Assembly: GCF_003610355.1 (NCBI RefSeq)
Contig: NZ_RAPY01000002.1
Span: 744,001 to 808,000 of the forward strand
Reading direction: 5' to 3'
Origin: Sphingobacterium detergens
Lineage (GTDB): Bacteria; Bacteroidota; Bacteroidia; Sphingobacteriales; Sphingobacteriaceae
Length of the DNA: 64,000 bases
Part shown: piece after piece, positions 33,800 to 41,550 of the stretch
Layout of the letters: every line of letters starts with the position of its first letter
How positions within the stretch are numbered: position 1 is the first letter of the stretch
Notes under the pieces: generated by a model
What the model saw: the letters and a program-made list of their open reading frames with translations, nothing else
What the model was told of the DNA's origin: nothing
Database searches by the model: none
Translations under genes and position numbers: made by a program

Positions 33800-34967
33800 T
33801 ATCAATCATTAATACTTTTTTTGCGATATAGATCGAATCTTCATCACCCGTGTGCTTCATAGGTTCATCGGATAGTTTGATGACTGGGGTCCATTGATCA
33901 TCTTCGGGAAGAGCATCGGTCATTTTGATGACAATATTCATGGGTCTAAGTCCTACATCGTTTGTAAAGTTGGTCCCCACACCAAATGAGTGTAATATTT
34001 TGCCCTCGCAGTAACTTGCTATTCTTTCGACCTTGTCGTAATCTAGGCCATCGGAAAATATAATTGTCTTTGACAATGGATCAATACCATTTTTCTTGTA
34101 GTGTGCAATGACTTTGTCTGTAAACTCCAGCGGGTCACCACTGTCGTGACGTACTCCGTCAAATAATTTGGTAAGCTTTTTATCGAATTGCTGAAAGAAA
34201 ACTTCCGTTGTATAGGTGTCAGACAGGGCAATTCCAAGATCACCGCGATAAACATCCGACCAGTGCTCCAATCCTAATAGGTTGGCCATTTTGTAGCCAT
34301 ATTTTGCCGCATGAAACATAAACCATTCGTGTGCGTGGGTGCCGATCGGTTTGGTTTCATATTTCATTGCCAGGTGGACATTACTGGTTCCAATAAAGGT
34401 TTTTTCGCCGTATTGTTTTAATGTACGGACAACCAAGTCGTGGACTTCATAGGAATGTCTTCTACGGGTGCCAAAATCGGCAATCGTGATATGTAGTTTT
34501 TTATATTTTTCGATTTTATCTTTGGCCGTTGCAATAACCTCTTCATCTGATGCGCGAACCAAATCCTGAGATTCATAGAAAAGCTCACAGATCAGTGACA
34601 TGAGCGGTACCTCCCAAAGAATCGTTCGATACCAATACCCTTCGATAACAACTTCGAGATCGGGACCATCCTGCGTGATTTTTATTTCATCGGGATCGTA
34701 ACGATAACCTTGTAAAAAATCAAAATAGGTCGGATCAATGTAGGGACAAGTCCGCGCAAAAAAAGCTTTCTCGGCTTTGGTAAGTCGTAGGTCTGCCATT
34801 TCGTTTACAGCCTCCTTTAAAAGAATGTCAAATCCTTCCGGAAACTTATGATGTCCCCGATTGATAAAGTGGTAGCGTGCTTTTGCCTTTGGAAATAGCT
34901 TAACTACTGCATTCTGCATCGTGAATTTGTAAAAGTCGTTATCTAATATAGAGGTGAATGAAGCCAT
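33786..34967 (-). CDS. pncB: Nicotinate phosphoribosyltransferase
   Basis: 393 residues, close to the usual bacterial length. It converts nicotinate and PRPP (with ATP) to nicotinate mononucleotide in NAD salvage, in the cytosol. Recognised by the N-terminal LDNDFYKFTMQNAV (8-21), INRGHHKFPEGF, ADFGTRRRHSYEVHD (163-177), GTSNVHLAMKYETKPIGTHAHEW (in part, 193-215, holding the catalytic His region) and VRHDSGDP with IIFSDGLD. A methyltransferase gene overlaps its 3' end. First ATG at 34967 gives the conserved start MASFTSILDNDFYKF. Confidence 0.96.
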   Translation of the reverse strand: MASFTSILDNDFYKFTMQNAVVKLFPKAKARYHFINRGHHKFPEGFDILLKEAVNEMADLRLTKAEKAFFARTCPYIDPTYFDFLQGYRYDPDEIKITQDGPDLEVVIEGYWYRTILWEVPLMSLICELFYESQDLVRASDEEVIATAKDKIEKYKKLHITIADFGTRRRHSYEVHDLVVRTLKQYGEKTFIGTSNVHLAMKYETKPIGTHAHEWFMFHAAKYGYKMANLLGLEHWSDVYRGDLGIALSDTYTTEVFFQQFDKKLTKLFDGVRHDSGDPLEFTDKVIAHYKKNGIDPLSKTIIFSDGLDYDKVERIASYCEGKILHSFGVGTNFTNDVGLRPMNIVIKMTDALPEDDQWTPVIKLSDEPMKHTGDEDSIYIAKKVLMIDNDNV

Positions 34968-35072
34968 CTTTATTAATCTGATTTTTGTTTGAAGCTGTAA
35001 ATTTACTAATTAACATGAAAATGTGCGGATTGTTCATCATAAATAAAACAAGAGTCCATACGAGTCGATGCA

Positions 35073-35109
35073 AAAAAAATGGGTCAGCACATCACTGACC
35101 CATTTTTTT
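35073..35109 (-). terminator. Terminator of the DUF6600 lipoprotein gene
   Basis: A stem with the core TGGGTCAG / CTGACCCA, extended by A/T pairs, with a 7-base loop lies 20 bases past the stop codon of the minus-strand gene. On the minus strand it ends in a T-run. Confidence 0.9.
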
Positions 35110-35128
35110 ACTTTATAAATTTGACCTG

Positions 35129-36718
35129 TTATCGTGTTCTTGAACTACCTCCTGAACGAGTTGATCCTTCAGATGATCTGGTTCTTGGAGCTGAAGAACT
35201 TCCTGAATTTGAGGAATTCGATCTTTCAACTGTAGGAGCTGAGGACCGTGTTCTGGTATTCTCATTGCTTCTATTTTGCACCGGTTGGCTGGGTTGCGCT
35301 GCAGGTTGACTGGAGCGCGATCTGCTGTTGCCAGTGTCATAACTTCTATTTTGCACTGGTTGACTAGGTTGTGATACAGGTTGACTAGCGCGTGTTCTAG
35401 TATTACCAGCATCATAATTTCCATTTCGTTGCGGCATTGTTGTTGGCTGCCCACTACGGGATGAACCTGCGTCACCTGTATTGCTGGTGCCTGTTCTTAC
35501 TCGTGTATTATAGTCCGAATTTCGGCTATTGACAACACCGCTGTTGTCAACAGCATTTCCTTGTCTGGTTCTACTGGTAGAAGTAGGGTTATTCGTATTT
35601 GATGGATTCGACTCTCTGCCGGATCGGGTTCTAAAATCGTAATTGTCTGAAGTAGGTGTTGTACCTACATTATTTCTGTTGTTCGAACTATTGTCTGTAG
35701 TACGTCCATTAGTATTACTGGAGCTACGTGTAGATCCGCTATTATTATTCGCATCATTGCGTGATCTTACCGAAGCATTACCGCTATTGTCAATATACAA
35801 CTCACGATTTCCAGATCTGGTATTGATGTTATCCCGGTTGGAAATGACACGATTGTTGCGGTCTGAAATTTCACTATTATTGTTACGTGTTCGAGTTGAA
35901 GCGTCCACAACATTGGTTGGACGTGCAGATGAACGTGTGTTGCGGTCTACACTTGGACGATACATATTGATTTCGCTTGATCTTGTACGGCTATTGCTAC
36001 TGCGCACCGATCCTGGTCGATCTACATTGTTAATACGGTTTACGTTGACAGTTCTGCCTGTATAACGTTCGATGTCAGATCTACGCGGACCACCCACATA
36101 ATAGTTATTATTGATGATCGTTGTATTGTTGATCACTGTGGTTCTATTATAAATGCTGTTATAATTTCGACGGTTTACATAATATCTATCCATGTTTCGG
36201 TTCATAAAATGATTGACCGAAACAAAGGTCCAGAAGTTCATTGGGATATTGACCGATACATTGATATTCATGCCCGGACCTAATGGAGCCCAACCATAAT
36301 AATCATTGCTTTGGCGCCAGTTTACCCATGCTGGTCCCCATTCGTAATCGGGAACCCATCCCCAACCATAACGATCGTTGTAGTTCCATCGGCCATAGTG
36401 GAAAGGAGCCCACCCCCAATCGTAATTGGAGACCCATGTATTACCATAATCTGTCATGGACCAATAACCATTGGTTGCATAAGGTTGGAAGTCTGGGCCG
36501 GCATCAGGAATCCACACATATCCATAATTCGGATCATTCACCCATTGTCCGTATGGTGAAAGTTCATCATAGAACGTCTGAAATGAAATACCAGAATTGT
36601 TGTAGTTATTATAACCTGTATATCCTCCTCTTTGAGCCATCGTAGTTGTGCAACTTGTAAAGGAAGCAACACCGATCAATCCCAGTACCCAATATTTTAT
36701 GTTTCCTAAATTTTTCAT
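35129..36718 (-). CDS. DUF6600-type lipoprotein with long Asn/Ser/Arg/Thr low-complexity tail
   Basis: 529 residues. Lipoprotein signal ending FTSC (Cys 23). The N-terminal third (about 45-180) is rich in Trp, Tyr and Gly, with repeats such as GYVWIPDAGPDFQPYATNGYW, WGWAPFHYGRW and GWGWVPDYEWGPAWVNWR, typical of DUF6600. From about 220 to the end the chain is almost only Asn, Ser, Arg, Thr, Gly and some Pro/Gln, strongly basic, and ends in RSGGSSRTR. Two 75-base DNA repeats encode QPSQPVQNRS units near the C-terminus. It is probably an envelope protein with a disordered tail; function unknown. It is monocistronic with its own terminator. Confidence 0.85.
   Translation of the reverse strand: MKNLGNIKYWVLGLIGVASFTSCTTTMAQRGGYTGYNNYNNSGISFQTFYDELSPYGQWVNDPNYGYVWIPDAGPDFQPYATNGYWSMTDYGNTWVSNYDWGWAPFHYGRWNYNDRYGWGWVPDYEWGPAWVNWRQSNDYYGWAPLGPGMNINVSVNIPMNFWTFVSVNHFMNRNMDRYYVNRRNYNSIYNRTTVINNTTIINNNYYVGGPRRSDIERYTGRTVNVNRINNVDRPGSVRSSNSRTRSSEINMYRPSVDRNTRSSARPTNVVDASTRTRNNNSEISDRNNRVISNRDNINTRSGNRELYIDNSGNASVRSRNDANNNSGSTRSSSNTNGRTTDNSSNNRNNVGTTPTSDNYDFRTRSGRESNPSNTNNPTSTSRTRQGNAVDNSGVVNSRNSDYNTRVRTGTSNTGDAGSSRSGQPTTMPQRNGNYDAGNTRTRASQPVSQPSQPVQNRSYDTGNSRSRSSQPAAQPSQPVQNRSNENTRTRSSAPTVERSNSSNSGSSSAPRTRSSEGSTRSGGSSRTR
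35269..35418 (-). repeat. Two 75-bp coding repeats in the DUF6600 gene
   Basis: Units starting at 35269 and 35344 both begin TTCTATTTTGCAC on the plus strand and encode degenerate QPSQPVQNRSYDTGNSRSR-like segments. In-frame (75 bases, 25 codons), so copy-number change would alter only tail length. Confidence 0.75.
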
Positions 36719-36974
36719 CTTCGTAATATTTTAAGTAAGACAAAACTCTATGCTATTGTCTTTGTTATTATGACAGCATAACGTATTAAATGGTTTAATT
36801 GGTACACTATAAATCTGATTTTTTTTATATAAAAGTCAAATTGATGATCTTTTTACATAAACGACAATTTTAGATACATATTTTTTATTTACCTTTACCG
36901 CTCGAATTGTTACGTGTTTGTTGAGCATATGAGGTGTTTTATGACACATTAATTTGACATAGACATATTTTTAA

Positions 36975-37733
36975 ATGGCTAAAAAACTTCAGACTTTTTT
37001 TCTAGAATTCGCAAACATTCATCGTTTCTTATTACGATTTTGGCGCGAATTAGTAACTCCACCATATGAATTCAAAGAAATTATACGCCAATGCTATGAA
37101 ATAGGCTATAAATCTTTGCCTTTGATCAGCTTAACCGGATTTATCGTTGGTTTTGTTTTTACGAAACAATCTCGTCCTTCGTTGGAAGAATTTGGTGCAA
37201 CCTCCATGTTGCCATCGTTAATTTCAATTGCGATTGTTCGTGCCTTAGCACCCTTGGTAACTGCTTTGATTGCATCGGGTAAGGTGGGGTCGCAGATTGG
37301 GGCTGAATTAAGTTCGATGAATGTGACTGAGCAGATAGATGCAATGGAGGTGTCAGGTACTAATCCTTATAAATATTTGATTGTAAGTAGAATTTTAGCT
37401 ACAACTATTGGTATTCCTGTGTTATGTTTTTATGTGGCGGGTATTGGCCTTTTAGGTGGTTACCTGAGTATGATGAGTAAAGATGACTTGAGTTTTTTGA
37501 GCTTTTTTACGCAGGTATTTGAAACAATTGCCTTCAAGGATTTAGGTGCTATGGTATTACGTGCTGTAATATTTGGCTTTACTATTGGGGCTGTAAGTTG
37601 CTATTGTGGTTATTTTTCCTCTAAAGGTACAGAAGGAGTAGGTAAGGCAGCCAATGCGGCCGTGGTTGCTTCGATGTTTCTTGTCTTTATTGAGGAGATC
37701 ATTATTGTTCAGATTTTGTCGTTCTTTGGATAG
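36975..37733 (+). CDS. MlaE-family ABC transporter permease
   Basis: 252 residues with five hydrophobic helices and the MlaE signature (LPLISLTGFIVGFVFTKQS, about 54-72; ALVTALIASGKVGSQIGAELSSMNVTEQIDAMEVSGTNPYKYL in part). It forms the inner-membrane permease of an MCE-type lipid transporter, which in Gram-negative bacteria moves phospholipids between inner and outer membranes. The ATPase gene begins 7 bases downstream and the MCE substrate-binding gene follows, so the three make one complex. The 256-base upstream spacer separates it divergently from the DUF6600 gene. Confidence 0.94.
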   Translation: MAKKLQTFFLEFANIHRFLLRFWRELVTPPYEFKEIIRQCYEIGYKSLPLISLTGFIVGFVFTKQSRPSLEEFGATSMLPSLISIAIVRALAPLVTALIASGKVGSQIGAELSSMNVTEQIDAMEVSGTNPYKYLIVSRILATTIGIPVLCFYVAGIGLLGGYLSMMSKDDLSFLSFFTQVFETIAFKDLGAMVLRAVIFGFTIGAVSCYCGYFSSKGTEGVGKAANAAVVASMFLVFIEEIIIVQILSFFG

Positions 37734-37739
37734 TGGTAT

Positions 37740-38513
37740 ATGGAAAAGACTAAAGTAAATATAGATCATTCTCAATCAGTCATTGAAATCAGAAATGTGA
37801 GTAAATCTTTTGTGGATAACCATGTACTCAAGGAGGTTAACCTAGATTTATATAAAGAGGAAAATCTTGTTGTGTTAGGACGTTCGGGTACAGGTAAATC
37901 GGTTTTGATCAAGTTGATTTCGGGATTATTAAAACCTGATGAAGGAACAATTGATGTATTGGGTGAATCTGTCACGTCATTAAATGACCGAGAGTTGCGT
38001 GAATTACGATTAAAAATTGGTTTTTCTTTCCAGAATAGTGCACTCTATGATAGTATGACGGTTCGTGAAAATTTGGAGTTTCCATTGGTGAGAAATAAAC
38101 GAAATCTCACACGATCTGAGATTAATCATGCTGTGGAGGAAGTGTTGGATGGTGTAGGTTTATCTCAGGCCATCAACCAAATGCCATCTGAATTGTCTGG
38201 AGGTCAACGTAAGCGGATTGGTATTGCGCGTACCTTGATCCTTCGGCCGGAGATCATGATGTATGATGAGCCTACAGCAGGTCTCGATCCGATCACTTGT
38301 TTGGATATCAATGGATTGATCAATGAGGTTCAGGAGCGGTATAAGACATCATCAATTATTATTACACATGATTTGGCCTGCGCGAAAGAAGTAGGTGATC
38401 GTATTGTAATGCTATTGGATGGTAAGTTTGAAAGACAGGGGTCTTTTGAAGAAATTTTTGATACAGATGACGCACGTGTTAAAGCGTTTTATAATTATAA
38501 TTTTATTCTATAA
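37740..38513 (+). CDS. MlaF-like ABC transporter ATP-binding protein
   Basis: 257 residues. Walker A GRSGTGKS (47-54), signature ELSGGQRKRIGIART (about 139-153), Walker B EIMMYDEPTAGLDP (about 157-170) and the switch His in ITHD. It energises the MlaE-type permease encoded 7 bases upstream. The short distance between the stop of each gene and the start of the next points to one transcript with the MlaD-like gene at 38519. Confidence 0.94.
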   Translation: MEKTKVNIDHSQSVIEIRNVSKSFVDNHVLKEVNLDLYKEENLVVLGRSGTGKSVLIKLISGLLKPDEGTIDVLGESVTSLNDRELRELRLKIGFSFQNSALYDSMTVRENLEFPLVRNKRNLTRSEINHAVEEVLDGVGLSQAINQMPSELSGGQRKRIGIARTLILRPEIMMYDEPTAGLDPITCLDINGLINEVQERYKTSSIIITHDLACAKEVGDRIVMLLDGKFERQGSFEEIFDTDDARVKAFYNYNFIL

Positions 38514-38518
38514 TATAC

Positions 38519-39523
38519 ATGAGTAAGGCAGAAAATAAAAGAGCAATCATTGTTGGTATTTTTGTTTTTTTAGGCGTATTGATTCTTTTGGCCGGGATTT
38601 TTATTTTGGGCAGTCAACAAAAGAAATTTACAAGAAACATCGAGATCGCGACTTCATTTCCTGATGTTGCGGGATTGAAAGTAGGAAGTAATGTTTGGTT
38701 TTCTGGGGTTAAGGTGGGGATCATTAAAAATATCCACTTTAAAAGTGTACAGGATGTCGAAGTTGTTTTAACTATTGAAGAGAAATCTGCGGAATATATT
38801 CGCAAAGATGCTGTCACAAAATTGGGCTCCGATGGATTGATTGGTAATAAAATTGTCGTTATTACTGGGGGGTCTCAAAATGCACCTACTGTGGAAACTG
38901 GTGATTTTTTAAGATCAGCGAAAACTGCAGACATGGAGGCCATGATGGAAACATTGCAAGTAAATAACGAAAACTTGGCTAAGATTACAACTGACTTTGT
39001 CGAGATATCACGTGGTTTGGCAGATGGTAAAGGCATGGTTGGGGCAATGTTGACCGATACTGCGATGGTGAATACGTTACGTGCGAGTTTACTTTCCATT
39101 AGTGCTGCAATGAATAATGCCAATAAAGCTTCTGCAAATTTGGTTACATTAACAAATTCGTTGAACAGCAATAAAGGGTTGATCCACGATCTGACTACCG
39201 ATACGGCTATCTTTTCAAATTTGCGTCAGTCTGCAGCGCAGTTGCAGGGGGTATCACAGACTGCAAATGCATTGATCAATAACTTGAATAATGCCTCTAG
39301 TCGATTGAACGATAAAGACAATGCGGTTGGTGTCTTATTGAATGATCCCGCTTCAGCAAATCAAATTAAGTCAGCCATTAATAATTTGAATTCTAGTACT
39401 GAAAAGTTGGATGAAAATATGGAAGCTTTGCAACATAATTTCTTGTTACGAGGATTCTTTAAGAAAAAAATGAAAGAAAACGCTAAAAAAGCAGAAGCAC
39501 TAAAGGCTGATAGTGTACAATAA
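38519..39523 (+). CDS. MlaD-like MCE-domain protein
   Basis: 334 residues: one N-terminal transmembrane helix (about 11-29; AIIVGIFVFLGVLILLAGIFIL) anchors it in the inner membrane. An MCE domain (about 38-120; VAGLKVGSNVWFSGVKVG, TKLGSDGLIGNKIV) follows, then a long helical tail rich in Asn, Ala and Leu (NANKASANLVTLTNSLNSNK) that may form a channel or coiled coil. It binds and passes lipid within the MlaEFD complex. A good terminator follows at 39545. Confidence 0.93.
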   Translation: MSKAENKRAIIVGIFVFLGVLILLAGIFILGSQQKKFTRNIEIATSFPDVAGLKVGSNVWFSGVKVGIIKNIHFKSVQDVEVVLTIEEKSAEYIRKDAVTKLGSDGLIGNKIVVITGGSQNAPTVETGDFLRSAKTADMEAMMETLQVNNENLAKITTDFVEISRGLADGKGMVGAMLTDTAMVNTLRASLLSISAAMNNANKASANLVTLTNSLNSNKGLIHDLTTDTAIFSNLRQSAAQLQGVSQTANALINNLNNASSRLNDKDNAVGVLLNDPASANQIKSAINNLNSSTEKLDENMEALQHNFLLRGFFKKKMKENAKKAEALKADSVQ

Positions 39524-39544
39524 GTTTTAGTAAGAAGATATGAA

Positions 39545-39577
39545 AAGGCTTTACGCTTGCGTAGGGCCTTTTTTTCG
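39545..39577 (+). terminator. Terminator of the MlaEFD operon
   Basis: A 9-bp stem with two G-T pairs (39547-39555 with 39560-39568) and the loop CTTG is followed by a T-run starting at 39569. Confidence 0.85.
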
Positions 39578-39640
39578 GTATTTCAATCCAATTATTTTAG
39601 ATAATAACAGAGGTTTGTGTAACCTTTTAGTATAGAAGAA

Positions 39641-40342
39641 ATGAATAAATCTGAAATTACAGATAAAGAGGTGATCTTTGAAGATAATCATCTGATAGCG
39701 ATTAATAAAAAATCAGGCGATATTGTGCAGGTTGACGAAACTGGGGATCTTTCATTGGAGGATATGGTGAAGATCTATCTGAAAAAGAAATATGACAAGC
39801 CCAATGATGCTTATGTTGGTGTCATCCATCGTTTGGATAGGCCTGTCAGTGGCATGATTCTTTTCGCGAAGACAAGTAAAGCCCTCGAACGTATGAATAA
39901 GTTCTTTCAAGACCGGATGGTGAAAAAAACTTATTTTGCAATCGTACGGCAACGTCCACATAATGCCGAAGGTAAATTGATCAACTGGTTAATTCGAAAT
40001 AGACAGACAAGAGTAACGAAAGCATTTCCGCGTGAAGTGAAAGGCGGTACCTACGCTGAATTGGACTATGCAATAGTGGGTGAATTAAATGGATTCTATC
40101 TATTGCGGGTCGAACCCCTAACAGGTCGTACACATCAGATACGAGCACAGTTGGCAGCAATGGGTTGTCCTATTGTTGGCGATAACAAATACGGGTATCC
40201 AAGAGGAAGTTCAATGGGAAGTATCTGTTTGCACTCACGGTCGTTAGCGTTTACACATCCCATAAAAAAAGAAAAGATGGAATTGGTAGCCTCATTGCCG
40301 CAAGATGGTTTTTGGGACAAATTTGAAGTATTGGTGGGCTAA
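39641..40342 (+). CDS. RluA-family pseudouridine synthase
   Basis: 233 residues. The active-site motif HRLDRPVSGMILFAKTSKA (63-81) carries the catalytic Asp at 66; PLTGRTHQIRAQLAAMGCPIVGDNKYGYP (in part) follows, as in RluA/RluC/RluD enzymes. It isomerises uridine to pseudouridine in rRNA or tRNA. It lacks the N-terminal S4 domain present in RluC/D, so the exact target is unknown. Separate from the Mla operon by a terminator. Confidence 0.94.
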   Translation: MNKSEITDKEVIFEDNHLIAINKKSGDIVQVDETGDLSLEDMVKIYLKKKYDKPNDAYVGVIHRLDRPVSGMILFAKTSKALERMNKFFQDRMVKKTYFAIVRQRPHNAEGKLINWLIRNRQTRVTKAFPREVKGGTYAELDYAIVGELNGFYLLRVEPLTGRTHQIRAQLAAMGCPIVGDNKYGYPRGSSMGSICLHSRSLAFTHPIKKEKMELVASLPQDGFWDKFEVLVG

Positions 40343-40357
40343 TCGCTAAATTTTCAG

Positions 40358-40365
40358 TAACTTTG
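40358..40365 (+). promoter_or_regulatory. -7 promoter box upstream of the small CAMC protein
   Basis: TAACTTTG matches TAnnTTTG and lies 4 bases before the ATG at 40370, implying a very short or absent leader. No clear -33 box. Confidence 0.4.
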
Positions 40366-40369
40366 GACT

Positions 40370-40633
40370 ATGAAATGGTTTAAATATCTACTCGTAATAT
40401 TTACCCTAAGCTGCTCGACAGTATCTATTTCTCAAGCACAATGTGCGATGTGTACATTGACTGCTGAGAATTCCACCAAAGATGGTAATATGCAAGGACG
40501 AGGGTTGAATGATGGAATCTTATTTTTATTGGTGATTCCCTATTTGGCAGCAGCAGGACTGGGGTATCTGTGGTATAAGAAATACCGTAAAAAGAATCCT
40601 CCAACCAAGAAATTTATTAACGAGATAAAGTAG
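40370..40633 (+). CDS. Small exported membrane protein with CAMC motif, unknown
   Basis: 87 residues. The signal peptide ends SQAQ (about 24), directly followed by CAMC (25-28), then a polar loop and one transmembrane helix (about 49-69), and a basic cytoplasmic tail (KKYRKKNPP). A CxxC placed at the mature N-terminus could bind metal or form a disulfide. It is a recurring small protein in Bacteroidota as far as I recall, but has no assigned role. Six bases separate it from the DUF983 gene, so the pair is probably co-transcribed. Confidence 0.78.
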   Translation: MKWFKYLLVIFTLSCSTVSISQAQCAMCTLTAENSTKDGNMQGRGLNDGILFLLVIPYLAAAGLGYLWYKKYRKKNPPTKKFINEIK

Positions 40634-40639
40634 ACTCTG

Positions 40640-41071
40640 ATGCCGACATCCAAATTTCACGCAATGATACATTCCAAATGTCCTAGATGTCATGTTGGAA
40701 AAGTCTTTGAAGGAAAGGTCTATAGCCTGCGGAAGCAGCAGATGAATGACGTTTGCCCGCATTGCGGTGTTAAATATGAGGTTGAGCCGGGCTATTTTTA
40801 TGCGGCGATGTATGTCAGTTATGCTCTTTCTGTTGCTGAGATTGTATCTGTGTCTGTCGCTATTGCAATTTTGACCGGAAGTGAGTCTCCTTGGCTCTAT
40901 TTGGTTGGCTTGGCGGTTACTATTTTCGTTTTTGCTCCCTTTAATTTTAGGTACGCGAGATTGATCCTATTACATTTCTTAACGCCTAAAATAAGTTATG
41001 ATCCACGCTATGAATTAGCTTTGGAAATTGGTGAAAAGGATCATGAATCCAAGAAAAATAAGATGAATTAA
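40640..41071 (+). CDS. DUF983 family membrane protein with zinc-ribbon-like N-terminus
   Basis: 143 residues. CPRC (14-17, SKCPRCHVGKVF) and CPHCG (about 39-43) form a likely zinc ribbon, followed by two transmembrane helices (about 60-85 and 90-110). The sequence YEVEPGYFYAAMYVSYALS is typical of DUF983. Function unknown; members are often near cytochrome or respiratory genes, and no such genes are seen here. It ends 20 bases before a perfect palindrome that acts as terminator. Confidence 0.9.
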   Translation: MPTSKFHAMIHSKCPRCHVGKVFEGKVYSLRKQQMNDVCPHCGVKYEVEPGYFYAAMYVSYALSVAEIVSVSVAIAILTGSESPWLYLVGLAVTIFVFAPFNFRYARLILLHFLTPKISYDPRYELALEIGEKDHESKKNKMN

Positions 41072-41090
41072 GAATTTTAGTTTGTATACA

Positions 41091-41136
41091 TACTTAAAAA
41101 AATAAAGAGCTCTAGAGCTCTTTATTTTTTTAAGTA
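41091..41136. terminator. Perfect 23-bp palindrome, bidirectional terminator overlapping a stop codon
   Basis: Bases 41091-41113 and 41114-41136 are exact inverted repeats without spacer (centre GAGCTCTAGAGCTC). The stop codon of the minus-strand DUF4286 gene (41122-41124) lies within it, and the DUF983 gene ends 20 bases before. It can terminate both convergent genes. Confidence 0.9.
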
Positions 41137-41412
41137 TTTCATTGTACTGTCGAAAAGGAAAACTTTGTCCTTGTACAGCTCTGAAATAAATTGTTGTAAT
41201 GGTATCAAATGTACCTGTTGGAAGTCTGCAATATGTTCTTCAGAAGGTAAAACTACTTGGATGCAATAAGTCATTCCTTCATGGGGCGACTGGAGCATTT
41301 CAAGGAAATGCACTTGGAATTTTTGGGATTGCACGATATTATCCTGAATCCAAGAAACGATGTCATTGTGGATCGTTTCTTCTGCTATAACAGAGACATT
41401 GTATAAAAACAT
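41122..41412 (-). CDS. DUF4286 family protein
   Basis: 96 residues from ATG 41412; the open frame begins with a TTG two codons earlier, which is less likely. The sequence MFLYNVSVIAEETIHNDIVSWIQDNIV and later FLEMLQSPHEGMTYCIQ matches DUF4286, a small ferredoxin-fold-like family of unknown function in Bacteroidota. It stands alone; its last codons (KYLKK) and stop are inside the terminator palindrome. A TATTTTTG box just before the ATG (41416-41423) could be the -7 element. Confidence 0.88.
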   Translation of the reverse strand: MFLYNVSVIAEETIHNDIVSWIQDNIVQSQKFQVHFLEMLQSPHEGMTYCIQVVLPSEEHIADFQQVHLIPLQQFISELYKDKVFLFDSTMKYLKK

Positions 41413-41550
41413 AAACAAAAATACGGTTTTATACGCTATTTTTGAATATTACGTTTAATTACTATATCTTGTAAAAATAAGGTTGCATTGACTGCAATTT
41501 GGTATTTAATTACAATATTTGAGTTAATTGATAAGGACGCATTTGGGATT

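Noticed and set aside
35643..36065. 140-codon plus-strand frame
   Set aside because: It is the reverse of the Asn/Ser/Arg-rich tail of the DUF6600 gene; the low-complexity DNA leaves several frames open.
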